A DNA stretch of 64,000 nt from Pelecanus crispus (taxonomy: Eukaryota; Chordata; Aves; Pelecaniformes; Pelecanidae). Shown here piece after piece: positions 1-12,470 of the stretch. Position 1 is the stretch's first letter, and each line of letters opens with the position of its first letter. The notes under the pieces are model-generated. The model did no database searches, was not told the DNA's origin, and was given only the letters and a program-made list of their open reading frames with translations. The translations under genes and the position numbers were made by a program. The stretch is from assembly GCF_030463565.1 (NCBI RefSeq), contig NC_134655.1, positions 4,414,372 to 4,478,371 of the forward strand, read 5' to 3'.

Positions 1-3000
1 AGCAGCGCTGATCCTGCAGCCAAGTGAACAGCCATGTCATCTGGCTGTATTTGTGAATTTATGCCAATTTTTAAAATGAATTTTAATATATTGAATGCAG
101 TCTTATTTAAGGTGGTGTAGGTTCACTTTAGCAAATGACCTACCAGTAAGCAGTCCTCTTATTTTTAACCCTGATTATGCTGTTGTTTAAACTAGATTTT
201 CTTAAAATAGTAGCTGCTTTCTGACCTTCCTTAAGATTAGCTGCTCAGCTAAGCAGAACTTGCTAACAAATTCACACCTAGCAGCTCAGGTTTTAATTGT
301 GAGGCTGATCTCTGTAGGGCATGTAATGATTTCAGGAAAACCACCAAAGATACTAAGTCTGTTTTATAGGTAAAGAAAGAGATCTCTAAATGTTTGTTTC
401 TGAAATAGAGTCGTTGGAAGAGTTGCTCGTTTGATCATTTAGTCCTGAGAATGACTGAAAGAATGTGCTGTGCCCTCAGAAGTATTTAATAACTTTTTCA
501 GTAATTATATAGTATTTTAAATAAAATGGCAGATTTTGCTTCCAGCTGCTGAAGGCAGTAGATTGTAGTGATTGTCTTCAGATCATCATGTATTGGCAGT
601 AAGGAACCTGCTTCGTTGACTAAATGTGTTGAAGGAGTAATGCAATATAGACTTTTTTTAAGAATCTCAGCATATCTCCCACGAGGAAGAAGAATGTTAT
701 CACAGAATAAATTTCCTCCTGTTCGGGGAAATCTATGGGGTTTTTTGATGTGCTCTCATCTTTATGAATTTTGCTAGATGAAGTCCTAGTCCTAGTAAGT
801 TGGGTTTTTGTGTGTGTATGCGCGTAATTGGACACAGGCAGGGTAATGGATTTCAGACGCTTTCATCGGTAACTAATTCTTTTTCCGATTGTGTAGAAGT
901 AGCCAAGCAAGCAGTGCTTTTTTAACTCATGTAAAAATGTGTGTTAAGTGGCATTGTAGTAGAAAAACTAGCTTTTTGTTTGCATCTAGGCTAAGTAGGC
1001 TGAAGGAGAAACTAAAGTTTTTAAGGTGAGCTAATTCTAGAAAAAAAGTGATACTTACCCTTCCCCCAAAAGGCTCTTTATATTGGCTTTCAGAATAGTG
1101 AAAATATCATCCATGGGCTTCTCTAAATTTTCACTTCAGAGCCCACTTTGAACTTGTAGATAAGTTGCTGCAGAAACTGGCTTCTGTTCTTGAATCAGAA
1201 TGATTACATTCTTACACACTCAAGTCCATGTTGAATAGCACCTTGAAGCTCATTGAAGCTACTCAGTCTTACATTCTTTGAAGCAATAAATAGATTAATG
1301 TTTTTTGATCTTTAGAATACGGTTACTGTTACATCTCTCTACTCACTTCTGTAATACTGGTACATAGAAGGAAACATACAGAAGTGTAAGACAAATGTGT
1401 ATTTTTTTCTCAGATTTTTTTTTTCCCCTCATCCTAGAGGTTTGTAATGACAATTGTCTTTCCCACAATTTAACAGATAGTTTCACGTGTGAATTGTCCC
1501 TTTGTTCTCCTACATTGCATCGTACAAAATCAGAAAACGAGTCTGCAGTAAACATCAGGAGGCCATGTGGTCTTGTCTCTTGTTAAAGGGCAAAATCAAA
1601 TATATTTCCAGTATTCCTGGCACTGGCCGGGTTTTGGAGGCCTTTGAGGATACAGTGATGATGGCAGCTGTATGTCCTCCCAGGCAGGCAGGCCCAGCAT
1701 TTATGTTTCTTACCATTAGGATTTTTTAAACTGAACATTTTACAGTTGGGGTTTCTTAGCATCGTCTCTTGCCAGATGTTACCCTAAGTCTCTGAGTTAA
1801 GTAGCTGGCCAACAGTTTCCTTATCTTTCTCTCTCTTCTCATAAATGATAGCTGTTTTTCCTTTATACTCATTAATATTCATATGTCATGTTGTAAATTA
1901 ATTGTCTTCACTGTGCCTCTCTTTCTTGTGCTTTGCTGTTTTTCTGTCTGTCTTTTCAATGACCTGATTTATTTCCAATTTCTCCAAGTGGATCTATTAC
2001 TGTGATTGGTGGTCTTTTTTGCACTTGTGCCCATTTGCTTTGAGGAAATTTCCTTTCCTGTGAGGAGCTGCTGGCTTTTTCTTCCTTTTCTTGCTTCTCT
2101 TGTCTTCCAGAAAATCTTATGTATTAATTGTCTACATTTATCAAATTCTGTCTTTATAAACTTGGGGTGGGTGGGTGTTGCCATTCTCCCTTATTCCCCT
2201 TTGGGGAATGAACTCATCTTGACTTTCTCATGTCTTACCAGATTTTTTTCCAGAATATATCTGATAAGCTAAAATGTCCTCACACTATGTTGTATGCTTG
2301 TATGACTGCTGCAGAAGGGCACTCGCCAGATTTTGTTGTTGTTGACCAGCTCCATAATACCATCCATCAAGTTTCCCCTTTCATCGCAAACTAGATACGT
2401 TCAACGTCTGTCCCCCTCCCGTGCCTCACAGGGTATGTACGGGGGCCCTTGACAAAGCTACCGGTGTCCGCGTTCCAGCCTCCTTCATTACGAAGCTGTA
2501 CTCTCTTATATTGAGTAATGTGAATTAGCTCGCTGAATTGTGACATCTGGAAATGCCACAGCCTGGAGTATAACAAAATTGAGAGTGCATCCGTTAGCGG
2601 GGAGGCTGCTTTCTGTGATTCTGAATGCGGCTGGCATTGCTTGTGGGAGGCAGCACAGCGTACTGTTCTAATGATAAACTTTAATTTTTCTTTCTCCAGA
2701 TGCTTCTGGTTTGAAACAGTATTACGTGAGGGTTTAGCATTATTTGAAGGTGTGGCATGATCCCAAATAAGACAGAGTAAGCTTTATGTTAAAAAATAGA
2801 AATGTTAAAATTTGTGGAATTTAGGAACAATAGCTTGCTCACTTGTGGAAAACAAGAAGGAAAACACTGCCACTGCAACTTTGCTTGTCGAGAGTACTTT
2901 CTGGGCGTGTTGTAGCTTGGAAATCCTCGGAGCTGAAGTGGAAGCACTCTGGTGTTACACAGGGATGAGTGTGCTGGCTTTTCAAAGTGTCTGATCCGAC

Positions 3001-4360
3001 AGCCCTGGTGTCAAGTAACATTAGGGCTGTAGAGACTTTCTTCCCCTCTCTGGTTATAAAAGATGGTAGGTTAAACAACTGTAATTAAAATGCCTGTCTA
3101 AATATCATTTTACCTCTCAATTCATCAAGTTTAATCCTTTTCACTTCAAAGGCCTACAAGTTTTTTTTATTACTTGGAAGTCTTCAAGTGAAACCAAAAA
3201 AGTTCTCTCTCAACTCGCTCATTTCTCTAAGTAGAGAAATATTCTTGCTCTGTTACCCTTCCTTTCCCCTGTTCTTCCCACCTTCCTCCCCTTTCTTTTC
3301 CTCCCTTGCTGTAACAAGGAAGAGAAACTTTTCATACTGCTCCTGATTGTACCAGAAAAAGGCCAATGTATTAACACTTCTTGCCTTCTCCCCCACACCC
3401 CAACTTCAAGAATCCCACCCCATTTTTATTAAATGTACTGGTAAATAAAAGACAGCTTGTATCCCGTGCCGCTTTATATTAAACGAGGTTATTTTTCGCG
3501 GTGCTTTCTACATGATGTCAGTGTAAGTTATTGGCATGCTGACTCTTACTGTGATAGCTGACTGATTACTAAAATAGCTGGCACGCTTTCGCTTTCAGTC
3601 TAAATGTTTTCAGTAACATATAGCAACCAGGTCAATAATTGATTTAGGTGATTTTTGATTGTAAAACATTAATAAGAAATTTACTTAGGGCACTGGTAAG
3701 CATGGTGCATAAGAGACTATTTCGATACTTTCTTTCAGTGTTTCCATAGGTTTATACCTTGTGACCTTTATGTGAAGTGCTCCTATTCTCCAGAAGTTGT
3801 AAAGGATTACTGCTGAAGTAAAGTACAGGGCTGTCCTAGTTTCTTCATTAATGAAAATAGTGTAATAGTAGCTGAAGTGACCCATGGGGCAGCACTCTGA
3901 TCGGGTGACCCATGCTCCGGAGCTTCAGCCACACATTTTCTGGCTAGCCTTTAAGGTCAGTGTTTAGGGTGTTGGATATATTTCAGTAGTCTGTCAAGGA
4001 GACAGACTATGTATGTATGCCCCTTTTGATGACAGCAGTCGTATATAAGGAAGCAAGATTAGTTTAAACTCTTAACTCTGTTGCAACTGTCTCCTTTAAT
4101 TCAATTTTGCAACTGAAAGTAGGAAAAAACAATATATATGATCAGCTGGTTTTCATGGAGTAGTGCCTGACAACCTCTATAGCAAATAACTGAAACAGTT
4201 GCCTGCTATTTAGATTAGAGCTGGGCAAGACTTTTCAATAAATAGTAAATTAGGCAATGGCTGGATGGAAAGTTTATAGTCTTCAGGTCGCTTGTGAATG
4301 TGCTGTGGCACCTGTAAAGAGCTTTAGATGGAAATATTTTTTCAGTGTGTGGCTCACAAG

Positions 4361-4420
4361 CAAAAAAAACAAAAAAAACCCAAAAAAACCCCAAAACAAA
4401 CCCAAAATCACAAAAACCAG
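4361..4420. repeat. A/C low-complexity tract
   Basis: Runs of A separated by C or CCC. Similar A/C tracts lie at 36053-36075 and 47750-47810. Confidence 0.85.
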
Positions 4421-4790
4421 ACCCTTACGAAAGAATGATTAAGATCTTGACAGATGCTGCTAAGGGTCTGGATTTGGTCCCTTCTGCTTCTGTACAGTTT
4501 GAAACATCTTCCACCAACTTTCAACTACTGAGGGTTCGGGGCGCTCTGCATCACTCCTGTTGTTAACGCTGTCAGCAGGGTACGTCAGAGGTTCCTGGCA
4601 CCACGATGAGAAGCTGGATAAAGCCATCAGACAAGTAAATTTCCGAGTCTCTTGGTTCTAGAGGGCTCACTCCCAGGCTTGGAGCTGTTTTGCTTTTTAA
4701 TAAGATGCTTCACCCTAAATTGAGTAAGAGAAGTACTTGAAGCTGATTGTTAGAGCCCTCCCAGGGAAGCGCAGCATCTGGGTTGGTGAC

Positions 4791-4829
4791 TTTTTTTTTT
4801 TTAAAAAAAAACCCACCACCACCACCACT
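4791..4829. repeat. T12-A9 palindromic run followed by (CCA)n
   Basis: Twelve T are followed directly by nine A, then CCA repeats to about 4829. The T/A part is self-complementary. Confidence 0.85.
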
Positions 4830-6964
4830 CCGCAGCTTTCATACTCACTCAAGAGGGAGCCAGAGGCAGAGAGGTGAGCGCGCTCCACCCCAGTACGCTC
4901 TCCCACCCTTGTGGGATACGTGGGTTCAAACTTCTTTAGGCAAAAAGCGGACTCGGATCTCCAGCGTGCAGTGCATATCCTTGCTGTACATCGTTGGATA
5001 AAAGGGACTCCTAGCATCATATCTGCTGCCTCTTCTGCTTTTTACTGAAGATTTTCTCTTCTGTTTTCTTCCAAGTGCCTGGAGGTGCAACTTTTCATTT
5101 TAGGTCTAACGATGTGTTGCTCGTAGAAAAACCCTCCTTTTCATTCTAAGAAAAGCAGATAACAGATGAAAATAAGGATTTTTTTCAAGTTGAAAATGTA
5201 CATATTTACTTAGCTGTTCTTGACATTGATATCTGTAGAGTTTGGCACTTAGCCTCAGATCTCAGATTTGCCGTTATATTAGATGGCAAGTTTATTTGTG
5301 GGTTATTGGCTTTAAAACACAAGAAAAGCATTGCAGGCTTGGAGAAAATAGGCAAGCAGCTGAAACCAAGGATGCCAATAAAGAGCCAAAGAACATCACT
5401 AAAAAGAAACAAATTCTTTTCTCTGCATAGCTTGTCCAGGTTCTGTGAACACGTTTTCTGTTGTCTTTGTTTAGTGTAAGACTAGAAATGCTTTGTAAAG
5501 TTTGGAATGGCAGACTTGGACTTTATATTTGGCTGTGAGAATTAATCCTCAAATGTAGCAGTCAGTGTTTCTAGTTCAGAGATGGAGGCATTAATGCAGG
5601 TGTGAGACCCTTCTCCGTACTTCTGCATACGGTTCTGGACACTGAAGTTCAAGAAGGCAAATTTAAACTGGAAAATGGCGTAGAGAAGAGCTGTGGTGGT
5701 CAGAATGGAAAGATCCCCTTGGCGAGGAAACTGAATGAACACAACCCATTTAGCTCAGCAGAGTGAAGTCTGAAGAGGCATATGAATTCTTTCTATAAAT
5801 ACTTCGGGGAATAATAACCAGGAAGGGAAAAAACCTATTTAAACTAAAGGACAATGTTGGCATAAAAATAACTAGGTACAAGCTGAGTGGGAAAACATTT
5901 TGGCAGGAAACTGGAATGTTTCCAGAGGTTCTGAACTTCAGTGAGGTTTTGAGGCAATGTTCTAATTTTTTTGTTTTGAGGGTTTTGTCCCCATTATTTC
6001 TAGTAATTTTTAAGATGGAGAATGCAGATAATTTATGAACAGAATTATATAATATAATTATTCCTTATGGTAGCAGGAGCCCTGAAGGTCCCTTTCAGCC
6101 TTATTTCTTGAATCTTAAGAGTGAGAATCCTCTTGGGTCACTGACTGCTCTGAACCTTTGGTCCATATTGCACTTTGAAGACATCTGTGATGGTAATTAA
6201 GAAAAGTGATTCTGTTCAGTAGGCTTGTATCTTCTGCGTAGACATGCTGATACCTTTAGCGGCTCCTGGGGAACAGGGAGGCAAGTGTGGGGTAATACAG
6301 AAGTTGAAAGGTTGGGAAAACATCTTTAGTCGGATTTTGTGATGTGTAGCATGTGCGGCTACCAGTGGTGGTTCATTTACCCAATGGATAGAGGTTTAAA
6401 TTTAGTCCAAATGGTGTATTTATACTACTACTACCACTGGTACAAAAATATATGTATATAACGTTACTTTTTCTGTTGGTACTTGTTGACAAAGACCTTC
6501 AAAGCATATGCAAATGTTTCAATAATCTATTTGACATTCAGTGATGGTCTCTGGGTGTTTTCTTCTATTGTCCTTTTAAAGTAGCAGTAATGATGCATGC
6601 TAGAAGGAATTCTGTTTTGATGAGAAAGTAAATGCGTATATGTTTCCCTGAATTATAGCCCTCCACTAAGTGTATTACAGCTAATAAATCTCATAATCCG
6701 AAGATAAAGGTCAAGAGAATAATCCTGAAGTCCAATTTGAATCTTATTTAGGCTTGTTTCTATGCAAGGGGAGAGAGTGTCTTCAGTGCCATTGCAATCC
6801 AATAATTTTGTTGATACCATTTTAGGGGAACTGGGATGCCTTTCTTGAAAATTCTAGTACAATGCCACTTGATCTGAATGGAGAATAGTCTAATAACCTG
6901 CATTCTACTAAATGTTAGGTAATAGTCCCTTCTGGCTTTATGCTCCTTGGTTTTTTTTATCAAC

Positions 6965-6991
6965 TTTTTTTTAAAAAAAAAAAAAAAAAAA
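6965..6991. repeat. T8-A19 homopolymer junction
   Basis: Eight T are followed directly by nineteen A and then a purine-rich stretch. Confidence 0.9.
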
Positions 6992-7149
6992 GGAGGAGGG
7001 GAGAAATAAAAGGAAATCCAAAAGAAATACATGACTTCAGCTTCCTCTTCTACTAATCCTCATTGAAAGAAGGGAACTTGTCCAGTTTAATCAAATAAAG
7101 AGGAAGTTGCTCTACCAGCAGGCGATAGCACCAGGTTTTGGAAAGTTCT

Positions 7150-7602
7150 GAGAGGGCTGGATGCTGCTGCATTGAGGAGCGGCCGAGGGAACCAGGATTG
7201 TTTAGCCTAGAGAAGAGGAGGCTGAGGGGAGACCTTTGCTCTCTACAACTCCCTGAAAGGAGGGTGCAGTGAGGGGGGTGTTGGTCTCTTCTCCCACGTA
7301 GTTAGCGATAGGACAAGAGGAAACAGGCTCAAGCTGCGCCAGGGGAGGTTTAGATTGGATATTAGGAAAAATCCCTTCACGGAAGGGGTAGTCAAACATT
7401 GGAACAGGCTGCCCAGAGAGGTGGTGGAGTCACCATCCCTGGAAGTGTTCAAAAAACGGGCAGACGTGGCACTTGGGGACATGGTTTAGTCTAGTCTACC
7501 CTTGATTGGCTTAGAGCAGACTTGGTAGTGTAGGTTAATGGTTGGACTGGATGATCTTAAAGGGCTTTTCCAACCTAAACGATTCTATGATTCTATGATT
7601 GG
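7150..7602 (+). mobile_element. CR1 LINE 3' fragment, 5'-truncated
   Basis: This is the 3' end of a chicken-repeat-1 non-LTR retrotransposon in sense orientation. Its translation gives the familiar C-terminal ORF2 pieces, such as [12 protein letters not shown] and HWNRLPREV. It ends with two ATTCTATG units (about 7582-7599), the CR1 3' terminus. A deletion near 7233 relative to the usual CR1 reading, plus other indels, breaks the frame, so it encodes nothing functional. The left border is approximate because similarity fades between 7120 and 7170. It is a 5'-truncated copy lacking the endonuclease and the reverse-transcriptase core, inserted in AMMECR1 intron 1 in the host gene's sense direction. 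It resembles the copy at 59643-60096. Confidence 0.93.
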
Positions 7603-9645
7603 TGCTGTAGAGACCGAGAGGCATATCCTCTTCTGCCATCACATGATGAATATCTTGTGCCACACCAGACAAAGCAGAGGAGGAGAGGAATATGGGCTAT
7701 TCCTTGAGAGTCCAAACCCACGCACATCCCTGTGTACATACCCCCGTACAGTTACATCCATCTCTGTGACACCGTGCAGGGATTCGTGCAGTTGTGCAAT
7801 GGCGGAACTGCTCATATAATAAAGCTCTTAGCCTTAGTATAAGAGTCTCAACATAGCTAGGAAGGGAGGTTCTGTTTCGCAAAATACAGAGAAACTTGCC
7901 AATTACATTTTTCCTGATCCTTCAGATGAGGAGTCAGACAAGACGTAGTTATCACAGGTTGTCTTGCAGTGCAGCGTTGTTAACCTTACAGCGCGCTGTT
8001 GTAAATCTGCTCATTATTTGCAGCCGATAGTAGTAACAGAAGATGATTCTTATTTTCTGATGCAGCCAACTTGACTTTTTATGAATTTTTGACTGTATCT
8101 ATGCTTCCGGATCTGCTCCCTTCCTTAAAGGCACATGTGGTAATTATGTTTGCTTTGTAATCTCCTGCTTCTCAGATGCTAGCCTGAGGTAGGTTGCCTC
8201 GTGTTACACTTCTCGATCTTCGTAGCAATGTCTGTGGACTACATAGTAAGGAGACCCGGTAGGAAAAAGCTGTACAGAAAAACAAGATGAATTCAGCATG
8301 ATGGTTTGTACACGTGTGTAATGCTGAAGAGCAGCGCCCAATCAAAGAGCTTTGGAGAGAAATCGGTTGCGCATCCTTAAGTGTGCGTGTGGTGGTCGCA
8401 GGTGCTCTAAATGTCAGAGGTGCACCTTGTTTCTGTCAGCTTTAGTGCAGCATGGCTGTAGTCTTCATTTCAGGAATGATACATATTTATTCCTGAACGG
8501 CCTATGACTTTCCACAAAAATTAACACCAGATTTTCTTAGGGGTTTAAGGGGGAGGCGCTCCGCAGTTGAGGGGGGCAGGGTGCGGTTACTTGTTTTGCA
8601 GAAATGTTGAACCTGTTTGTGATCAAGAACACTCTGTGCCAAGTTGTTTAACTGAAAATGCCTTTTTAAAATTTTTTTTTGGTTTGGGTTTTGTTTTGTT
8701 AAGCCTAACAGTAAGGGAAAGTGCACTCTTGTTGTCTAATCCACTTTGATTTGTCTCCTTTCTGGAAAAATAGTAAATTCTATATCCTTTTCTTCTCTCT
8801 ACGTCCCTGTTCATCTCAGGATTAGAAATCTTTGTTAGAGTTGAGAGGACTAGGTATGCAGGAGCCATGTGCACTCCCTTGAGAAATTGAAGTTTGTGTA
8901 GTTTTCTGTTGCTTGCATATTGATGCAATGCTCTAGAACTGCAGGGAAAACTTGGGTCGCAAAAAGTTGTATGGTGTGTCTCTTTCTTCTTACCTTAGTG
9001 TATAGATTGGTACAAAGTTGTTTGATAGTAGAAGTATTTCTTTGTAACTGTCACACTCATATAACTGAGACATGTTCAACTTACTGGAGATTTTCCTCCA
9101 CTCCTGGTCATTTTTGAGATTCTTAAATACTAACTTGGGATTCATGGAGAAAATATCCTTTCCTTGGGCAGTTCTTTAAGTTTGGAGAGTGTTATTAAAT
9201 TTTCTTGTCTTCCAAGGATTTCTGGTAGTTTCTTGCCAGCAGTGTTAAGGACCAAAGTATTTGTGTTCAGGTGGAGGGGTGGCTAGTGTGACAGGCATAT
9301 TTTTCCTGTCTGTAAAGGTTCCTTATGTACAGATGTCTAAGGCGAGGCTTTTCCCGTTCACAGGATAAGGCTGATGGGTGAAAGTGAGGGACGTTGAGCG
9401 TACTGCTGTGACCAAGCAGTTTCATTCTGTCCAGTAATCTTATTTTCTATTAGATCGCATGAGCAACATTTCTAGAACAGTCAAAAGAATTGCAAAGGGC
9501 ATTTCTAAATACTATGGCCTGCTCAGATACAGTTATTTTTAGAGATTTGGCCCCCCATTGCCCGAAATGGAAGGGCACTGTTGCTGTAATTTCACACCGA
9601 CTGTCAATATTGCTTCTGTGATCATGTCTTTTTTTTCTTCCCTAA

Positions 9646-9762
<117 letters not shown>

Positions 9763-12432
9763 TAAGATTTTGTTTTCTGTAGCCTTGACTTCTGTATTCA
9801 AATAGTCTACTGAGCAGATGATAGGTGTGCTTTGGTTTGTTTTGGGTTTTTTGGCTGTGTCACTGTACTGATCAATGAAAAATTGTATTTCCTTTTGATG
9901 CTAGGTGTATTGCCTGGTTATTTGACTACTGGTGTCATGAGGCTATGGTTTCAGTCAAAAACCATAACTTGAGCCTTTTTTCTTTTTATTGGTCTGGAAA
10001 ACTGCTCTCCAGTAGCTTATTGTAACTGACTATTGTAGTATTTTTTCCGGTGTTCAGACAAATTTTAACCTTAATAGTTAATGTCAGGGCAGAAGACCAG
10101 AAAGTCAGATTTGGGGATTATCCTATTCACGCTTCTAAAACAGCAGGTATTCTCACCTCTTCTCCATCAGGTGCTTCCAATCAGCTGCAGTTAATTTAAT
10201 GCTACAAATTTCCATTACATGTTACTCTTCAGATACATCCCAGCCCCTGAGTGGGAAGCTTCTGGATGAGGGAGGTAAGTGATGATAATCCTTCACTCCC
10301 TGGCAGCATAATCCTTCATTTTTTGATGTACACCTAAATTCATTCACCTTAATATTGTTCCATTTCCTTTGCATAGAGTGAAGACTAATAAGTTTATCAC
10401 TAGAGCTAGTAGCAAGCTTTCTACTTGTTTTTTCTAAGAGTTTTCTTAAGTTTATTTTCTAAAGAATCAATGGAATTTTGTTCCACTCAGTTACAATAGA
10501 CTGTTTATAGTGCTTTAAAATAGAAAGTACATTCTCGCATGTGTAGACCTCTAAAATTGTCATCACTTAAAATAATTGGTGCCTCCAGATCACTTTAGAT
10601 TTGAGGCTTTGCTCCATTACAGGATCTTCCTCTTTGCTGTTAAAATGCCTTGTCAATCCCAATATTAAGTAATATTAAAATGGGACATGTTCTTTCTTAC
10701 ATGTCTCCGAGTTTGTTGCAAGCTGAAGTTCATTTCATGCTTCTCTGCTCAGCTTGAAGAAATCAACTGCTCATCTCCTGGAGTCCTTCTGAAAGACCTA
10801 GTTACCTTTATTGTGTTGGGTTTATTTATTATGTGATCTGGAATGTTTCTGTCTGTGTCCTTTGAAACCTCAGCAATCAAAATGGTCAGTGAGAAGAAGC
10901 TTATAATAAAATTCAAAGCAATTTCTCTGTTGAAGGGTAAAAGCCTTAAAATCTTAACTATTAGTGAGCCAGACTGGAGAAAAAACAACTTGCCCCTTGC
11001 ACTGGAGAGTGTTTCATTTAAGTGTACGCTTTACAGTGCCTGATCGAGAACAATGAGCTTGTGCAGAAAAATACTCCCGAAGACTAGGAAGAAGGTGATA
11101 GCCAAAAAAGTAGTCTTTGCCCATAGATTTTTTCCTGTTCTCACAAATCAAATAGTGCTGTATTCTTGCATACCTTTAAAAATGCTTATAAGATTCTTGT
11201 CGCTGCATTCTAACTCTGAAAGCTGAAGTCAAAATATATGAAAAGTGATGCAGATTAAAGGGAACTGAAATATTTTTAGTGCGGTATTTAAGCGATGGCC
11301 ACATGCTGTGGAAGTTTATACTAGGCTGTTCAGAGGATAGTTCAGTAATTTTCAAGACAAGAGAAAAATGAAACCATATACCAAACAATTTTTCAAAAAT
11401 CTTTGTGAGATCATCAGTTGGTTTTTTTTCTTTAAAAAAAAGTTATATTTAGTGGCATATTGGATTTTATTACCTTTTATGGGGAACCTTTTTCATGTCT
11501 GGCACCAACAATGTTTTCTGTTGTTTTAAAAACAAAAAAACCCAACCTAACAAACAAAAAACCAAACTTCATATATGACCACTTAAATGTAAAGTTCATA
11601 TCTGAATGTATGAAGAAGTTGTTCCCTTCTATCAATCATTATTTAAAAAAAGAGAGGGTTACCTGTGATTAGTTTCCTTCATGGTGTGAGTCTTTTCAAC
11701 TACAGAGTTTCAAGGAGAGCATTTGAGGAATAAAAGAAGCACCTTTGAAGCGTCTATGGACTTTCAGAGTTTGGAGCTCCACAGGCCTCCCTAGGAGGGA
11801 TCAGAAATTTGGATGTTATAGCTTGATCCAGCAGTATGTGGGCAATAGGCTCCTGCAGAAGACACGACAATTCCTGAAAGAGGGGGAAAAAAAAACCCCT
11901 TCAGGGAAAGCAAAAATTAATCAACAAAGCGGGTAGAATGAGAATGGGCTCTCCACTTCAGAAAGTGGAACTTGACCAAAATTTTCAGTTGAGGATACAA
12001 GCAGATATTCTTCTGAGTTTATTTTACTTTGAGACCGAGACACACTTTTCTTCAGTTATTCTGAAGATACAGCGTGGATAAACAGAACAAGGTGGTTTGT
12101 CTAGTTCATTCTTACCTTTTTCAGCACCTTCTGTGGAGTTGTGGCCTGAGTTTCAGTGAGTAAAATGGTACAGAAGAAAAGCTGTTCTTATATGCCCTGG
12201 TGCTTAAAGATCAAAATGTCCTCCATTTCCTTCACACATGATTTTATTACAAACACGCTGAGTAGTGCTTAGGATCATGATAAATTTTCCTTAATTCTAG
12301 TAGTGATCTCTAGTTGTATACGACGTGTAGCGTATACATCTATCTGCATACAATAGTGTAGTTTCTTCGAAATAGCATAACGATAGTTCATCTAGGAATC
12401 TGAAGTGAATGATTTCTTTCTTGGGGCGCCTG

Positions 12433-12470
12433 CACCCCCCCACACCCCACCCCCCACCCCCCCCCCCCCA
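12433..12470. repeat. C-rich tract
   Basis: Nearly pure C with a few A, ending in a run of more than ten C. Tracts like this are prone to sequencing and assembly error. Confidence 0.9.

Noticed and set aside
7538..7819. Apparent 93-codon protein starting MVGLDDLKGLFQPKRFYDSM.
   Set aside because: The first part is the CR1 3' UTR and tail read through in one frame, not a gene.
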